Below are positions 32,549-40,769 of a stretch of 64,000 nucleotides of DNA, piece by piece. Within the stretch, counting starts at the first letter, position 1, and each line of letters opens with the position of its first letter. The notes beneath the pieces were generated by a model, which did no database searches, was not told the origin of the DNA, and saw nothing but the letters and a program-made list of their open reading frames with translations. A program made the translations under genes and the position numbers. Source of the DNA: an uncultured Isosphaeraceae bacterium (GTDB taxonomy: Bacteria; Planctomycetota; Planctomycetia; Isosphaerales; Isosphaeraceae); NCBI GenBank assembly GCA_945957605.1, contig CAMFLR010000015.1, positions 62,001 to 126,000 of the forward strand, written 5' to 3'.

Positions 32549-34453
32549 ATGTCTCACCCCCCAGAAGAGGAGTTGTTTCGTGCTCTCATCGAGACCGCGC
32601 TCGACGCGACTCTCCTCCTCACGCGCGACGGAACGCTCACATACGTCAGTCCCGCGATTTCCTCACTCCTCGGCTACACCCCACAAGAGTTCTTGCAGTC
32701 GACCCCCTTCGCCCTGCTCCTCGCCGACGACCAACCCCGAGCGCGAGACCAGTTCGAGACCGCGAAAAGCAACCCCAGCGACTCGTCGCCGATCTCGGTG
32801 CGGATGAAACACAAGGATGGTTCGTGGCCCGCAGTCGAAATGACCACGACCAATCAACTCGATGACCCCCGCGTGCAATCGGTAGTCATCCGACTCCGCA
32901 GCGGCAAGAACTTCGGCAACACCGGATCAACCGACGAACCGTTGGAACTCTCCGCCGACTCGGAACGCCAGCGTTTGATTTACGAAGCTGCGCTTTCGAG
33001 CACGCCCGACCTTGTTTACGTGTTTGGACTCGATCATCGCTTCGTCTATGCAAACAAGGCCCTTCTGCGGATGTGGGGCCGCACTCGCGAGGATGCCCTG
33101 GGGAAGAATTGCCTCGAACTCGGTTACGAACCCTGGCACGCAGCGATGCACGACCGGGAAATCGACCAAGTTGTCGCAACCAAGCGACCAATCCGCGGAG
33201 ATGTGCCATTCACCGGCACCAATGGCCGCCGCATTTATGATTACATCTTCGTCCCCGTTCTGGGTCACGATGGTGCAGTTGTCGCCGTCGCTGGAACAAC
33301 GCGCGACGTCACCGAACGCAATCAGGCGGAAGAAGCTCTCAAGGAAGCCGATCATCGCAAGGATGAATTCCTGGCGATGCTCGCCCACGAGCTGAGAAAT
33401 CCTCTTTCCGCAATCGCCTCGGCCGCTCGATTGATGCAGATGGTCGAACTGACCGACGTCCTTCGCTGGTCTTCCGACGTAATCGGCCGGCAGGTCGGCA
33501 ACCTTACACGGATGATCGAAGATCTGCTTGAGGTCTCGCGCATCACGCAGGGGAAAATCCAGCTCAAGAAGCAATATGTCGACGTCCCGTCCTTGCTGTC
33601 GCGAGCGATCGAGTCGACTCAGCCCATCATCGCCGAGCGCCGGCATGCGGTTAACGTTTCGCAGGCGCCGGGCAACTACCTGGTGGACGCAGACCCAACG
33701 CGGATCGAACAAATCTTTGTGAATCTCCTCACCAATGCCGCACGCTTTACCGACCCCGAAGGCCAGATTGATGTCAAACTAAGCCGCGATGGCGGCGAAG
33801 TTGTTGTATCCGTGCGCGACAATGGCATGGGTATCGCCTCGGAAACGCTGCCTCACATCTTCAAACTTTTTGCCCAGGCCGACCAGGGACTCGACCGCTC
33901 CCAGGGCGGTCTCGGCATCGGTTTGACAATTGTGGAAAAGTTGGTGGAAATGCACGGAGGTCGAATTTCCGCCCAGAGCAAGGGCACCGGCCAGGGTTCG
34001 GAATTCATCGTCAGGCTTCCGGGTGTATCTGAGCCTACAAAGGCAGTGATTGCTCCGCCAACGATTACTCCGCGTAGCAAGGTCGAACCGAGCATCTTGA
34101 TCGTCGACGACAACATTGATGCAGCGCTCACGATTCGCACGCTACTCGAGGCCGTCGGTCACGATGTACGCACCGCCCATGATGGCCGCACCGCCGTCGA
34201 GGTCGCCCGCACATTTCGCCCCGGTTGCATCGTGCTCGACCTCGGTCTGCCCGGAATGAATGGCTTCGAGGTCGCCTCGGCGATCAGGAAGGTCGACGGC
34301 CTCGAAAATACAATGATCATCGCCCTTACTGGGTATGGAAATGAGAGCGATCGCATTCGCTCTCGCGCCGCTGGATTCGATCATCATCTTGTGAAACCGC
34401 TTAACTTTGACGTCCTACGCGCACTCATCAAGCCCCGCGTGATTCAGTCTTAA
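32549..34453 (+). CDS. Hybrid sensor histidine kinase with two PAS domains and C-terminal receiver
   Basis: A 634-residue cytosolic signalling protein with no membrane segment. Domains in order are: PAS 1 (residues about 7-115, ATLLLTRDGTLTYVSPAI); PAS 2 (about 140-265, with the PAC-like end VAGTTRDVTERNQAEEAL); HisKA with phospho-acceptor His in FLAMLAHELRNPLSAI (about 280); HATPase_c with N box (VNLLTNAARF) and G boxes (VRDNGMGIASETLPHIF, GGLGIGLTIV); and receiver (about 510-630) with the acidic pair IVDDN, phosphorylation Asp in IVLDLGLPGM and Lys in HHLVKPLN. It probably senses a soluble or small-molecule signal. The receiver fused to the C-terminus fits a phosphorelay. ATG 32549 is preceded by GGAGAAG. 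Confidence 0.94.
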   Translation: MSHPPEEELFRALIETALDATLLLTRDGTLTYVSPAISSLLGYTPQEFLQSTPFALLLADDQPRARDQFETAKSNPSDSSPISVRMKHKDGSWPAVEMTTTNQLDDPRVQSVVIRLRSGKNFGNTGSTDEPLELSADSERQRLIYEAALSSTPDLVYVFGLDHRFVYANKALLRMWGRTREDALGKNCLELGYEPWHAAMHDREIDQVVATKRPIRGDVPFTGTNGRRIYDYIFVPVLGHDGAVVAVAGTTRDVTERNQAEEALKEADHRKDEFLAMLAHELRNPLSAIASAARLMQMVELTDVLRWSSDVIGRQVGNLTRMIEDLLEVSRITQGKIQLKKQYVDVPSLLSRAIESTQPIIAERRHAVNVSQAPGNYLVDADPTRIEQIFVNLLTNAARFTDPEGQIDVKLSRDGGEVVVSVRDNGMGIASETLPHIFKLFAQADQGLDRSQGGLGIGLTIVEKLVEMHGGRISAQSKGTGQGSEFIVRLPGVSEPTKAVIAPPTITPRSKVEPSILIVDDNIDAALTIRTLLEAVGHDVRTAHDGRTAVEVARTFRPGCIVLDLGLPGMNGFEVASAIRKVDGLENTMIIALTGYGNESDRIRSRAAGFDHHLVKPLNFDVLRALIKPRVIQS

Positions 34454-34612
34454 AGCAATAGATTAAAAAATAACTCCAACCGAACATCTGTGTGCTTGCA
34501 CTCCTCAAAACGAAGGGCGTGCGTTGTTGCACACTCAACAACGGTGTCTCTTTTTGGATGGGGACGCCGCAGGTTCGGTCTTTCTCATACCCATTTGATG
34601 GAGAGGATCGCA

Positions 34613-35203
34613 ATGCGCATCTTGCTTTTGACCCTCGGCCTGATTGGCATCATTTCGGTGTCGCCTGCCACGGCGGGAATTGTTGCTCAAGGAACGCTGT
34701 ACACAACGCCGGACATCGACGGGATCAATTTTGATCATACGATTGTGTTGACCAACACAGCAGCAAGCACGACAACAATCGGCACCTTCTGGTTCGCATG
34801 GATTCCTGGCGAAGATTTCATGTTGAATCAGCCAATTTCAGCGACGTCCCCCACCGGTTGGGTCGCGGCATTCACCCACGTTCCCAACATCGCCACGAAC
34901 GGCTGGGCGATTCAGTGGAAAGCCTCGTCTTCAGCCTCATACATGCAAGTTGGTTCAAGCTTGACGTTTAGCTTCAAGAGTGCAGAAACTGACGTTCAAC
35001 TTGCAGGTCCTTCGCCCTACTGGAATCATCCGCAGGAAACCGTCTCGTTCGTCTACAACCAGGCTCCGTTTTCCGCGGTGAGCGAGCAATTCACCGTCAA
35101 CGTGTCGACGCCCGAGCCCGCCACAATTGTTCCCGCCGCGCTCGGTCTGGTTGGATGCGCCGTGGGCGTTTATCGCCGGAAGCGTTCCGTCGCCACTGCG
35201 TAA
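34613..35203 (+). CDS. Secreted PEP-CTERM sorting domain protein
   Basis: A 196-residue exported protein. The signal peptide is MRILLLTLGLIGIISVSPATAG. The mature chain is Thr/Ser-rich and beta-strand-like (IVLTNTAASTTTIGTFWFAW). The C-terminus is a typical PEP-CTERM signal: STPEPATIVP, a hydrophobic stretch AALGLVGCAVGVY and then RRKR. This targets it for processing by an exosortase, which is not in the window. GGAGAGG precedes ATG 34613. The longer frame from 34490 would disrupt the signal peptide. Function is unknown. Confidence 0.9.
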   Translation: MRILLLTLGLIGIISVSPATAGIVAQGTLYTTPDIDGINFDHTIVLTNTAASTTTIGTFWFAWIPGEDFMLNQPISATSPTGWVAAFTHVPNIATNGWAIQWKASSSASYMQVGSSLTFSFKSAETDVQLAGPSPYWNHPQETVSFVYNQAPFSAVSEQFTVNVSTPEPATIVPAALGLVGCAVGVYRRKRSVATA

Positions 35204-35413
35204 TGCGATCCTTGTCGCGATCAATCGTCTCGACGGCTAAGGTGCCCTGAGCGACTTCGACACGCCGACTATTGCGATATAAAAGTGACAGGCACGCTTG
35301 CCACTCTCGCCCGAAGACGGACGACTCTCCGGAAGCTCAGCATTCCCTCTCCCATGAAAACCTTGATTGCTGCCATTACGTAAATTGCTTTGCTTGAGCC
35401 AATCAGGCGGCTC

Positions 35414-36832
35414 TCAAGATTTCCCGCTTGTCGCCTCAGTTTGCACGCGAGAAGCAGGTGCCAGCATCCTCCAGGAAAAATACACCGGTATTCCCGCGAT
35501 TATGCTGGCAACCGAAATAAGCGAGACGACTGGCCGCTCGTAGAAAACAGCGGCCACCAGCAGCCCGGTTCCCAAAAGGTAAACGGCCGGAACAAACGGA
35601 TAGCCGGGCGTGCGGAACGGTCGTGGAAGATCCGGTTGGGTGCGCCGTAGTACGAAGATCGACGCGACCGAAAGCATCGAGAAAATCGCCAACCCCACTC
35701 CCGAGTAGACGAGAATCATCTCGAACGACGCCGTCCAGATCAACACGAGCGACCAGAGCACCTGTAGCACTGTCGCCACCACCGGCACGCCCCTGCCCGA
35801 CAACTTTGCCGCAATTCTGAGGAACTGGCCATCGCTCGCCATCGCATACGCAACGCGCGGCCCTGTGAGAATATAAGCGCTCAGAGAAGCGAAAAGCGTG
35901 AGACCAATCGCAATCGCCAGCGGATTCGCAACGCGATCGCCAAACAAACGTTTCGCCGCAAGTTGAGCAATGGGCGCGATGGCGTTGACGTTGTCCGGAG
36001 ATCCAACAATCGCTTTCACGTCGTCTGCCGATAGTGCCAGTGCGTAAGAGAGATTCAACCCGATGTAAAGCGCAAGAACGACGCCCGTCCCAAGCAAAAT
36101 CGCCTGCGGCATCCGCTGTTGCGGCCGATCGATTTCCCCAGCGAGATACGCCGCCGCATTCCAACCTGTGTACGCGTATGAGATATAAACCAGCGACGAC
36201 GCCATCGCGATCAGTGAGCTCTGGCCAAGCTCAGGACGATCGGCAAGGTTCTCCCATCGCCCCCATCCCGCAGCAATTCCGGCAATCGCAAGCAGAGTCA
36301 GAATCACAAGCTTGATAACCGTCATCCCCGCTTGCGCCTTGATGCTCGATCCTCGGCCCAAACAGTGGACGATTCCCAGCAGCAAGATCGCTAACGACGC
36401 AACGGCCGGCTGCGCGATTGCCGCGGTTTGTTTGTCGAGCGCAAACGGCGTCAGTAGATAACTCGCGGCAGCCGACGCGGAAGCCGCGATCGGCCCGCCA
36501 AAGCCGATGAAGAACGACACCCAACCCGACAGGAACGCCATCAGCGGACCATACGCCTGCGACAGAAAAACGTAGTCGCCTCCAGATCGCGGCAGCGCCG
36601 CCGAAAGCTCGCAGAGTGTGAGCGCCCCGCAGAGCGCGAGCACGCCGCCAACGACCCAGAGAATCAGCATAAGCTGATTGCTACCGACAAAGTAAACGGT
36701 AAACCCCGAAGTGGTGAGCACGCCCGTGCCGATCATACTCGAAACCACCACGAAGATGGCCGTCGCGAGCCCGAACTGACGTTTGTGTGATGGCGTTTCG
36801 GATTCTCCGGCTAGCTCGCGATCGACCTGCAT
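35414..36832 (-). CDS. APC-family amino acid permease
   Basis: A 472-residue inner-membrane transporter of the amino acid-polyamine-organocation superfamily. About twelve membrane helices are visible. The family's substrate-binding first helix is FVVVSSMIGTGVLTTSGF, and the helix 6 region is SSLVYISYAYTGWNAAAYLAGEI. A cytosolic loop DRPQQRMPQAILLG follows, and the C-terminus ends in a polar tail. It most resembles the cationic/branched amino acid transporters without a decisive match, so the substrate is unknown. ATG 36832 has GGAG about 8 bases upstream. GTG 36841 would add three residues. Confidence 0.9.
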   Translation of the reverse strand: MQVDRELAGESETPSHKRQFGLATAIFVVVSSMIGTGVLTTSGFTVYFVGSNQLMLILWVVGGVLALCGALTLCELSAALPRSGGDYVFLSQAYGPLMAFLSGWVSFFIGFGGPIAASASAAASYLLTPFALDKQTAAIAQPAVASLAILLLGIVHCLGRGSSIKAQAGMTVIKLVILTLLAIAGIAAGWGRWENLADRPELGQSSLIAMASSLVYISYAYTGWNAAAYLAGEIDRPQQRMPQAILLGTGVVLALYIGLNLSYALALSADDVKAIVGSPDNVNAIAPIAQLAAKRLFGDRVANPLAIAIGLTLFASLSAYILTGPRVAYAMASDGQFLRIAAKLSGRGVPVVATVLQVLWSLVLIWTASFEMILVYSGVGLAIFSMLSVASIFVLRRTQPDLPRPFRTPGYPFVPAVYLLGTGLLVAAVFYERPVVSLISVASIIAGIPVYFSWRMLAPASRVQTEATSGKS

Positions 36833-36904
36833 GAACACCACTCCGATGAAGTCGTCCCCCGTTTGCGCCGAAGGACCAATCGACCATTACCAGCTTACCA
36901 AAGC

Positions 36905-37639
36905 TCAACGCTTCTTGAGCGTGACGCCCATCCCCGCGCCGTCCATGAGCACGAACGAGCTATCAAGATCTGGATTGGTCGTGATCGCCTCGAGGTAACG
37001 CTGGTTGGGTGCCGGCCGCTTCATGTTGTGTGCGAGAATCAACCCGCCTGGCTTCACCAGCGGCAAGAGTTCCTTGAGATACGCGTCGTAGCCTTCCTTC
37101 TCCGCGTCGATGAAAAGGATATCGATTGGCTCGGTGTTCTTGATGGCCGTCTTGTGAGCATCGCCTTCCGTGATCGTGATGAGTTCCTCAACGCCCCCGC
37201 GCTTGAAGTTCTCGCGAGCGACGGCAATGCGTCCAGCGTCGATGTCATATGTGTAGAGTTTCCCGCCAGTCTTTCGCAAGGCCAGCGAGAACCACAGGCC
37301 CGACTCGCCAGTCGACGTCCCCAACTCGACAACACGCTTCGCGTTCACAGCCTCGGTAAGCTGGCGCATCAGGCGACCGTCGGCCGTCGAGACATTCGCG
37401 TAACGCTGGCCCTGGCGCGCATGCTCGATCGCTTCGAGAATCCGCTTCTCACCATCATCCTTGGCGATCGGCGGTTTCGATGGATCGTTCGATGCATCAG
37501 TCATTCCAGATCCTCCGCGTCCTCTGCCTTGCTTGGTCTGTTCCTGCTTCGGCTCGGCCTTTGGCTCCTGAGCCAGGGCCGTGCGAGCCAGGAATGTTGT
37601 ACCAAAAATAGCGACCGACACGATCATCAAGCGTTTCAT
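36905..37639 (-). CDS. O-methyltransferase-like protein with an N-terminal signal peptide
   Basis: A 244-residue class I SAM-dependent methyltransferase fold, similar to catechol/caffeoyl-CoA O-methyltransferases (COG4122). Motif I is VVELGTSTGESGLWFSLAL (GxSTGES), a SAM-ribose acidic residue lies in LYTYDIDAGRIAVA, and the DILFIDAEKEGY metal/SAM loop and GGLILAHNMKRP (usually DNxL/W) follow. Ahead of it are a signal peptide (RLMIVSVAIFGTTFLARTALAQ) and an EPKQEQTKQG linker. An exported methyltransferase is odd, because SAM is cytosolic. Its product may be bound to the envelope, or the protein may have changed function. It is encoded downstream of an intradiol dioxygenase with a Tat signal, on the same strand. 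Confidence 0.82.
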   Translation of the reverse strand: MKRLMIVSVAIFGTTFLARTALAQEPKAEPKQEQTKQGRGRGGSGMTDASNDPSKPPIAKDDGEKRILEAIEHARQGQRYANVSTADGRLMRQLTEAVNAKRVVELGTSTGESGLWFSLALRKTGGKLYTYDIDAGRIAVARENFKRGGVEELITITEGDAHKTAIKNTEPIDILFIDAEKEGYDAYLKELLPLVKPGGLILAHNMKRPAPNQRYLEAITTNPDLDSSFVLMDGAGMGVTLKKR

Positions 37640-37700
37640 GAGAGTCCCTCGAATAGCTCGTTCACACAAGACGCGGTTTTGGATCTCGCGAGCCGAGCCA

Positions 37701-38366
37701 TCAGGCTTCCGGCGTATGGTTCAAAACGATATCCCACTTCGCAGCAAGCTCGCCAATTTTCGACGACTTGACCGCGGCGAAGTCAAGACAGAGCATTGCG
37801 TGCCCCTTGGGGTCTCGGCTGCGAATCTGGCGGAACTGACCATCCTGCTCGTTGCTGGCGAAACCCTTGATGAAACATTCGGTCGTCAGCAGTTTCTTGC
37901 TTCCCTTCCATACCCGCGCGTGAATGTGAGCAGCGGGCCGGCCGCGATACGGCACCGGCTTGATCGTCCGGAAGTAGTACTCGCCTGTGGAGCCAGTAAG
38001 AAATCGACCGTATCCCTGGAAGTTCGTGTCGAACGTACCCTGGTTTTGCGTGTGCTGCTTCAGGTAAGTGCCGTCCTTATCGCATTGCCAGATCTCGATC
38101 ATCGCATTCCGCAACGGCTCACCACTCGCGTCAAGAATCCGGCCGCTGAGGTGCGTGATTTCCCCCACAGCAGGCGTGATGCCGTCGTTGATGATCAGCA
38201 GGTCGTTATCGGTGTCGACTGGAAGTTTGGTGGGGTAGAACGGTCCTTCGTTGGCCGTCGGTGTTCGCGTGAGTTCTTCCGCGAACGCGCCTCGCGCGGT
38301 GAAAGCGGTTGCTCCCAACGCAAGTGCGCCGAGAAACTGGCGTCGATGAGATCGTGAAGTCGGCAT
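37701..38366 (-). CDS. Tat-exported intradiol ring-cleavage dioxygenase
   Basis: A 221-residue non-heme Fe(III) enzyme of the protocatechuate 3,4-dioxygenase/catechol 1,2-dioxygenase family, which cleaves catechol rings between the hydroxyls. Candidate iron ligands are Tyr in ANEGPFYPTKLP or GYGRFLTGSTGEYYFRT and the two His of PAAHIHARVW. A Tat signal (TSRSHRRQFLGALALGA) precedes it, consistent with export of a folded, metal-loaded enzyme. ATG 38366 starts this signal and has GGAGA upstream. The frame extends to 38510 but the added residues are unlikely. It pairs with the methyltransferase-like gene 61 bases downstream, and together they suggest extracytosolic processing of catechol-type aromatics. 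Confidence 0.88.
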   Translation of the reverse strand: MPTSRSHRRQFLGALALGATAFTARGAFAEELTRTPTANEGPFYPTKLPVDTDNDLLIINDGITPAVGEITHLSGRILDASGEPLRNAMIEIWQCDKDGTYLKQHTQNQGTFDTNFQGYGRFLTGSTGEYYFRTIKPVPYRGRPAAHIHARVWKGSKKLLTTECFIKGFASNEQDGQFRQIRSRDPKGHAMLCLDFAAVKSSKIGELAAKWDIVLNHTPEA

Positions 38367-38627
38367 GATTTGTGTTCTCCGTCGTCGTCGGCAATACTGG
38401 CGATCGAACGCTCTCGCCTTGATAACACTAGCGATTCGTGTCGATTCAAAACGTACGTCAAACCCTAAAATCCGCTTCATTGTCGATACGTTCTGCAGCC
38501 GCCCTCGCACAATTCAAGCCCGTGTGAAATCGGCTTCATCTTGCAATCTCGTCTCCCGCCAATGTCGTGGGCCTGCTGTAATGGAAGGGTTGCGGATTTG
38601 ACGGAAACGCCGGCGCGAGGTTCGATC

Positions 38628-39329
38628 ATGGGTAACCAGGTTCTGCTCGTTGAAGACGACCCCAGCCTGGCACGATCGATTACCGAAGGGCTTTCGGACG
38701 AAGGCCTGGCCGTTGCGCACGTAAGCGACGGCATGGCCGCGACCGATGCCATCAATCGCTCGCGCTGGGACCTGGTGATTCTCGACTGGTGGCTTCCCGG
38801 GAAAGATGGCCTGGCAATTCTTGAAGAACATCGCCGCGGCGGTGGCACTGCGCCGATTCTGTTCCTGACCGCGCGTGACGCTGTGAGCGATCGCGTACGT
38901 GGACTCGACGCAGGTGCAGATGATTATCTCTGCAAGCCTTTCGCATTCGAAGAATTGCTCGCCCGCGCCCGTGCTTTGATTCGGCGCGGTCACGCCGTCG
39001 AGGTGACGACGCTTACCTATCGCGACGTGCGCGTCGACCTCGCAACCCAACGCGCCGACCGCGCGGGCGTGCCGCTGAACCTCACGTCCAAGGAACTCTC
39101 GCTCCTCATTTTCTTCCTCCGCCATCCCGACGAAGTTCTCTCTCGCGCGAGAATTTACGGACACGTTTGGGGTGACGACTACGACTTCGTTTCGAACACG
39201 GTCGACGTCCACATCAAAACGCTCAGGCGCACGCTCGAAGCGCACGGTCCCCGGATCATTCAAACACTGCGCGGTCGCGGATATCTCCTCAGCGACGTGG
39301 CTCCCGTCGGAACCGATGGTGCGTCATGA
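38628..39329 (+). CDS. OmpR-family response regulator
   Basis: A 233-residue two-domain transcription factor. The receiver domain (1-120) has acidic VEDD, phosphorylation Asp in VILDWWLPGKDGL and Lys in LCKPFAFEE. The C-terminal winged helix (about 130-228) has the Trans_reg_C landmarks LTSKELSLLIFFLRHP, VDVHIKTLRR and RGRGYLL. It is encoded with and overlaps (ATGA) the downstream sensor kinase, which presumably phosphorylates it. ATG 38628 has GAGG upstream. An upstream ATG at 38541 in the same frame reads unlike a receiver start. It diverges from the dioxygenase gene. Confidence 0.96.
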   Translation: MGNQVLLVEDDPSLARSITEGLSDEGLAVAHVSDGMAATDAINRSRWDLVILDWWLPGKDGLAILEEHRRGGGTAPILFLTARDAVSDRVRGLDAGADDYLCKPFAFEELLARARALIRRGHAVEVTTLTYRDVRVDLATQRADRAGVPLNLTSKELSLLIFFLRHPDEVLSRARIYGHVWGDDYDFVSNTVDVHIKTLRRTLEAHGPRIIQTLRGRGYLLSDVAPVGTDGAS

Positions 39330-40753
39330 CTCTGCTGACGCGCGTCTCGGTCACATTCCTTATCGCGCTTGCTCTCGCACTCGCAGGCTTCTCCGCAACA
39401 CTTTATTACGTTGTCGGGCTTAGGCTCCGTCTCGCCGTCGACCAGGAGTTGGAAGCGACTCTCGACCGATTCGGCGACCGCCGCGAGGCCGAGTCCACGC
39501 GCGTGCGCTGGGCGATTTACGACGAGTCGAACCGGCGCGTCGAGCAAGCGAGCAACGTAGGAGAATCGGCCGTTCTCGATCACGTCGACCTGGCTCCGCT
39601 TGCCATTGACCTCGCGACGACCGTCACCGACGCGAAGGGAGCGCGATGGAGAATCCTGGCTCGCAAGTTCGGCGGAGGTTGGCCCGGCCCGCGCCCTCCA
39701 GAGGGTCCTGGAAATCGCCGGCGCGGCGGCCGAGACGAGCACAGAGGCGGGCCACCGCAACGCGAGCGACCATTTCGCGTGCTCGCAGCATGGGCATCGC
39801 TGGGGCCCGTTGAGTCGGAGATTCGCTGGCTCGGCGCAGCCCTGCCGCTAATCTCTCTCGGCCTCTGGCTGCTCGCAGCGATCATCGGACGTTTCTTCGG
39901 CCGCCGGGCACTCGCACCAATCGCGCGCATGGCCGAATCCGCTCGGGAAATGCCCTTCGACGACTGCCGGCTTCCCAGCCCCGGCACACGCGACGAACTC
40001 GACGAATTCGCCAGCAGCTTCAACGGCCTGCTCGACCGACTGCACGTCGCGCTCGAACGCCAGCGACAATTCACCGGCCAGGCATCACACCAGCTTCGAA
40101 CCCCGCTCGCCGGACTGGTCGCCGCCATCGAAGTCGCGCGCCGGCGACCTCGAAGCACACAAGAACATGAGCAGGTGCTCGATCGCCTTCATGGTGATGC
40201 TTTACGTTTGTGGCGAGTTGTTGAGGCCCTGCTCTTTCTGTCTCGGGCCGATGCCGATGCCCTGCTACCCGACCTGAAAGATCTTGAGCTCAACTCCTGG
40301 CTAGACGACCATCTGCGACGATGGGAAACGCACGAACGCTTCACTGATATCGCTTATAAGCACTCTTCCATACGTCCTGCAATCGCGCGAGCACATCCAG
40401 AATTGCTTGCACAGTTGGTCGATAACTTGATCGAAAATGCCTGCAAATACAGTCCACCTGGAACGGCAATCACAGTTCGAGTGCGTTCCGAAGACTCGAC
40501 GATTCGATTGGAAGTCGACGACCGCGGCTCAGGAATTTCTGCCGACGACCTGCCCCGCATTTTCGAACCGTTCTTCCGCGCCGAGTCGGTCAGGCGACGC
40601 GGTCATGCGGGAGTAGGCCTTGGACTCGCCGTCGCTCACAGAATCGCCGAAAGTCACGGCGGTACGCTCAGCGTCTCGAGCGAACCGGGCCGGACAACCT
40701 TTACCTTCGAACTACCGGCATCAATGATTCAAGATGCAATCGAAATCACCTGA
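39326..40753 (+). CDS. Membrane sensor histidine kinase, partner of the upstream response regulator
   Basis: A 475-residue kinase with a first membrane helix (FLIALALALAGFSATLYYVV) and a periplasmic sensor of about 140 residues. The sensor contains a basic, Gly/Arg/Pro-rich stretch (GGGWPGPRPPEGPGNRRRGG). A second helix (ALPLISLGLWLLAAIIG) leads into HAMP. HisKA follows with the phospho-acceptor His in TGQASHQLRTPLAGLV, then HATPase_c (DNLIENACKYSP, DRGSGISADDLPRIF, GHAGVGLGLAVAHRI). The start ATG overlaps the stop of the regulator gene (ATGA), so the pair is translationally coupled. The Arg/Gly-rich sensor loop may bind polyanions or metals, which is speculative. Confidence 0.95.
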   Translation: MTLLTRVSVTFLIALALALAGFSATLYYVVGLRLRLAVDQELEATLDRFGDRREAESTRVRWAIYDESNRRVEQASNVGESAVLDHVDLAPLAIDLATTVTDAKGARWRILARKFGGGWPGPRPPEGPGNRRRGGRDEHRGGPPQRERPFRVLAAWASLGPVESEIRWLGAALPLISLGLWLLAAIIGRFFGRRALAPIARMAESAREMPFDDCRLPSPGTRDELDEFASSFNGLLDRLHVALERQRQFTGQASHQLRTPLAGLVAAIEVARRRPRSTQEHEQVLDRLHGDALRLWRVVEALLFLSRADADALLPDLKDLELNSWLDDHLRRWETHERFTDIAYKHSSIRPAIARAHPELLAQLVDNLIENACKYSPPGTAITVRVRSEDSTIRLEVDDRGSGISADDLPRIFEPFFRAESVRRRGHAGVGLGLAVAHRIAESHGGTLSVSSEPGRTTFTFELPASMIQDAIEIT

Positions 40754-40769
40754 TATTATCTTATCATGC

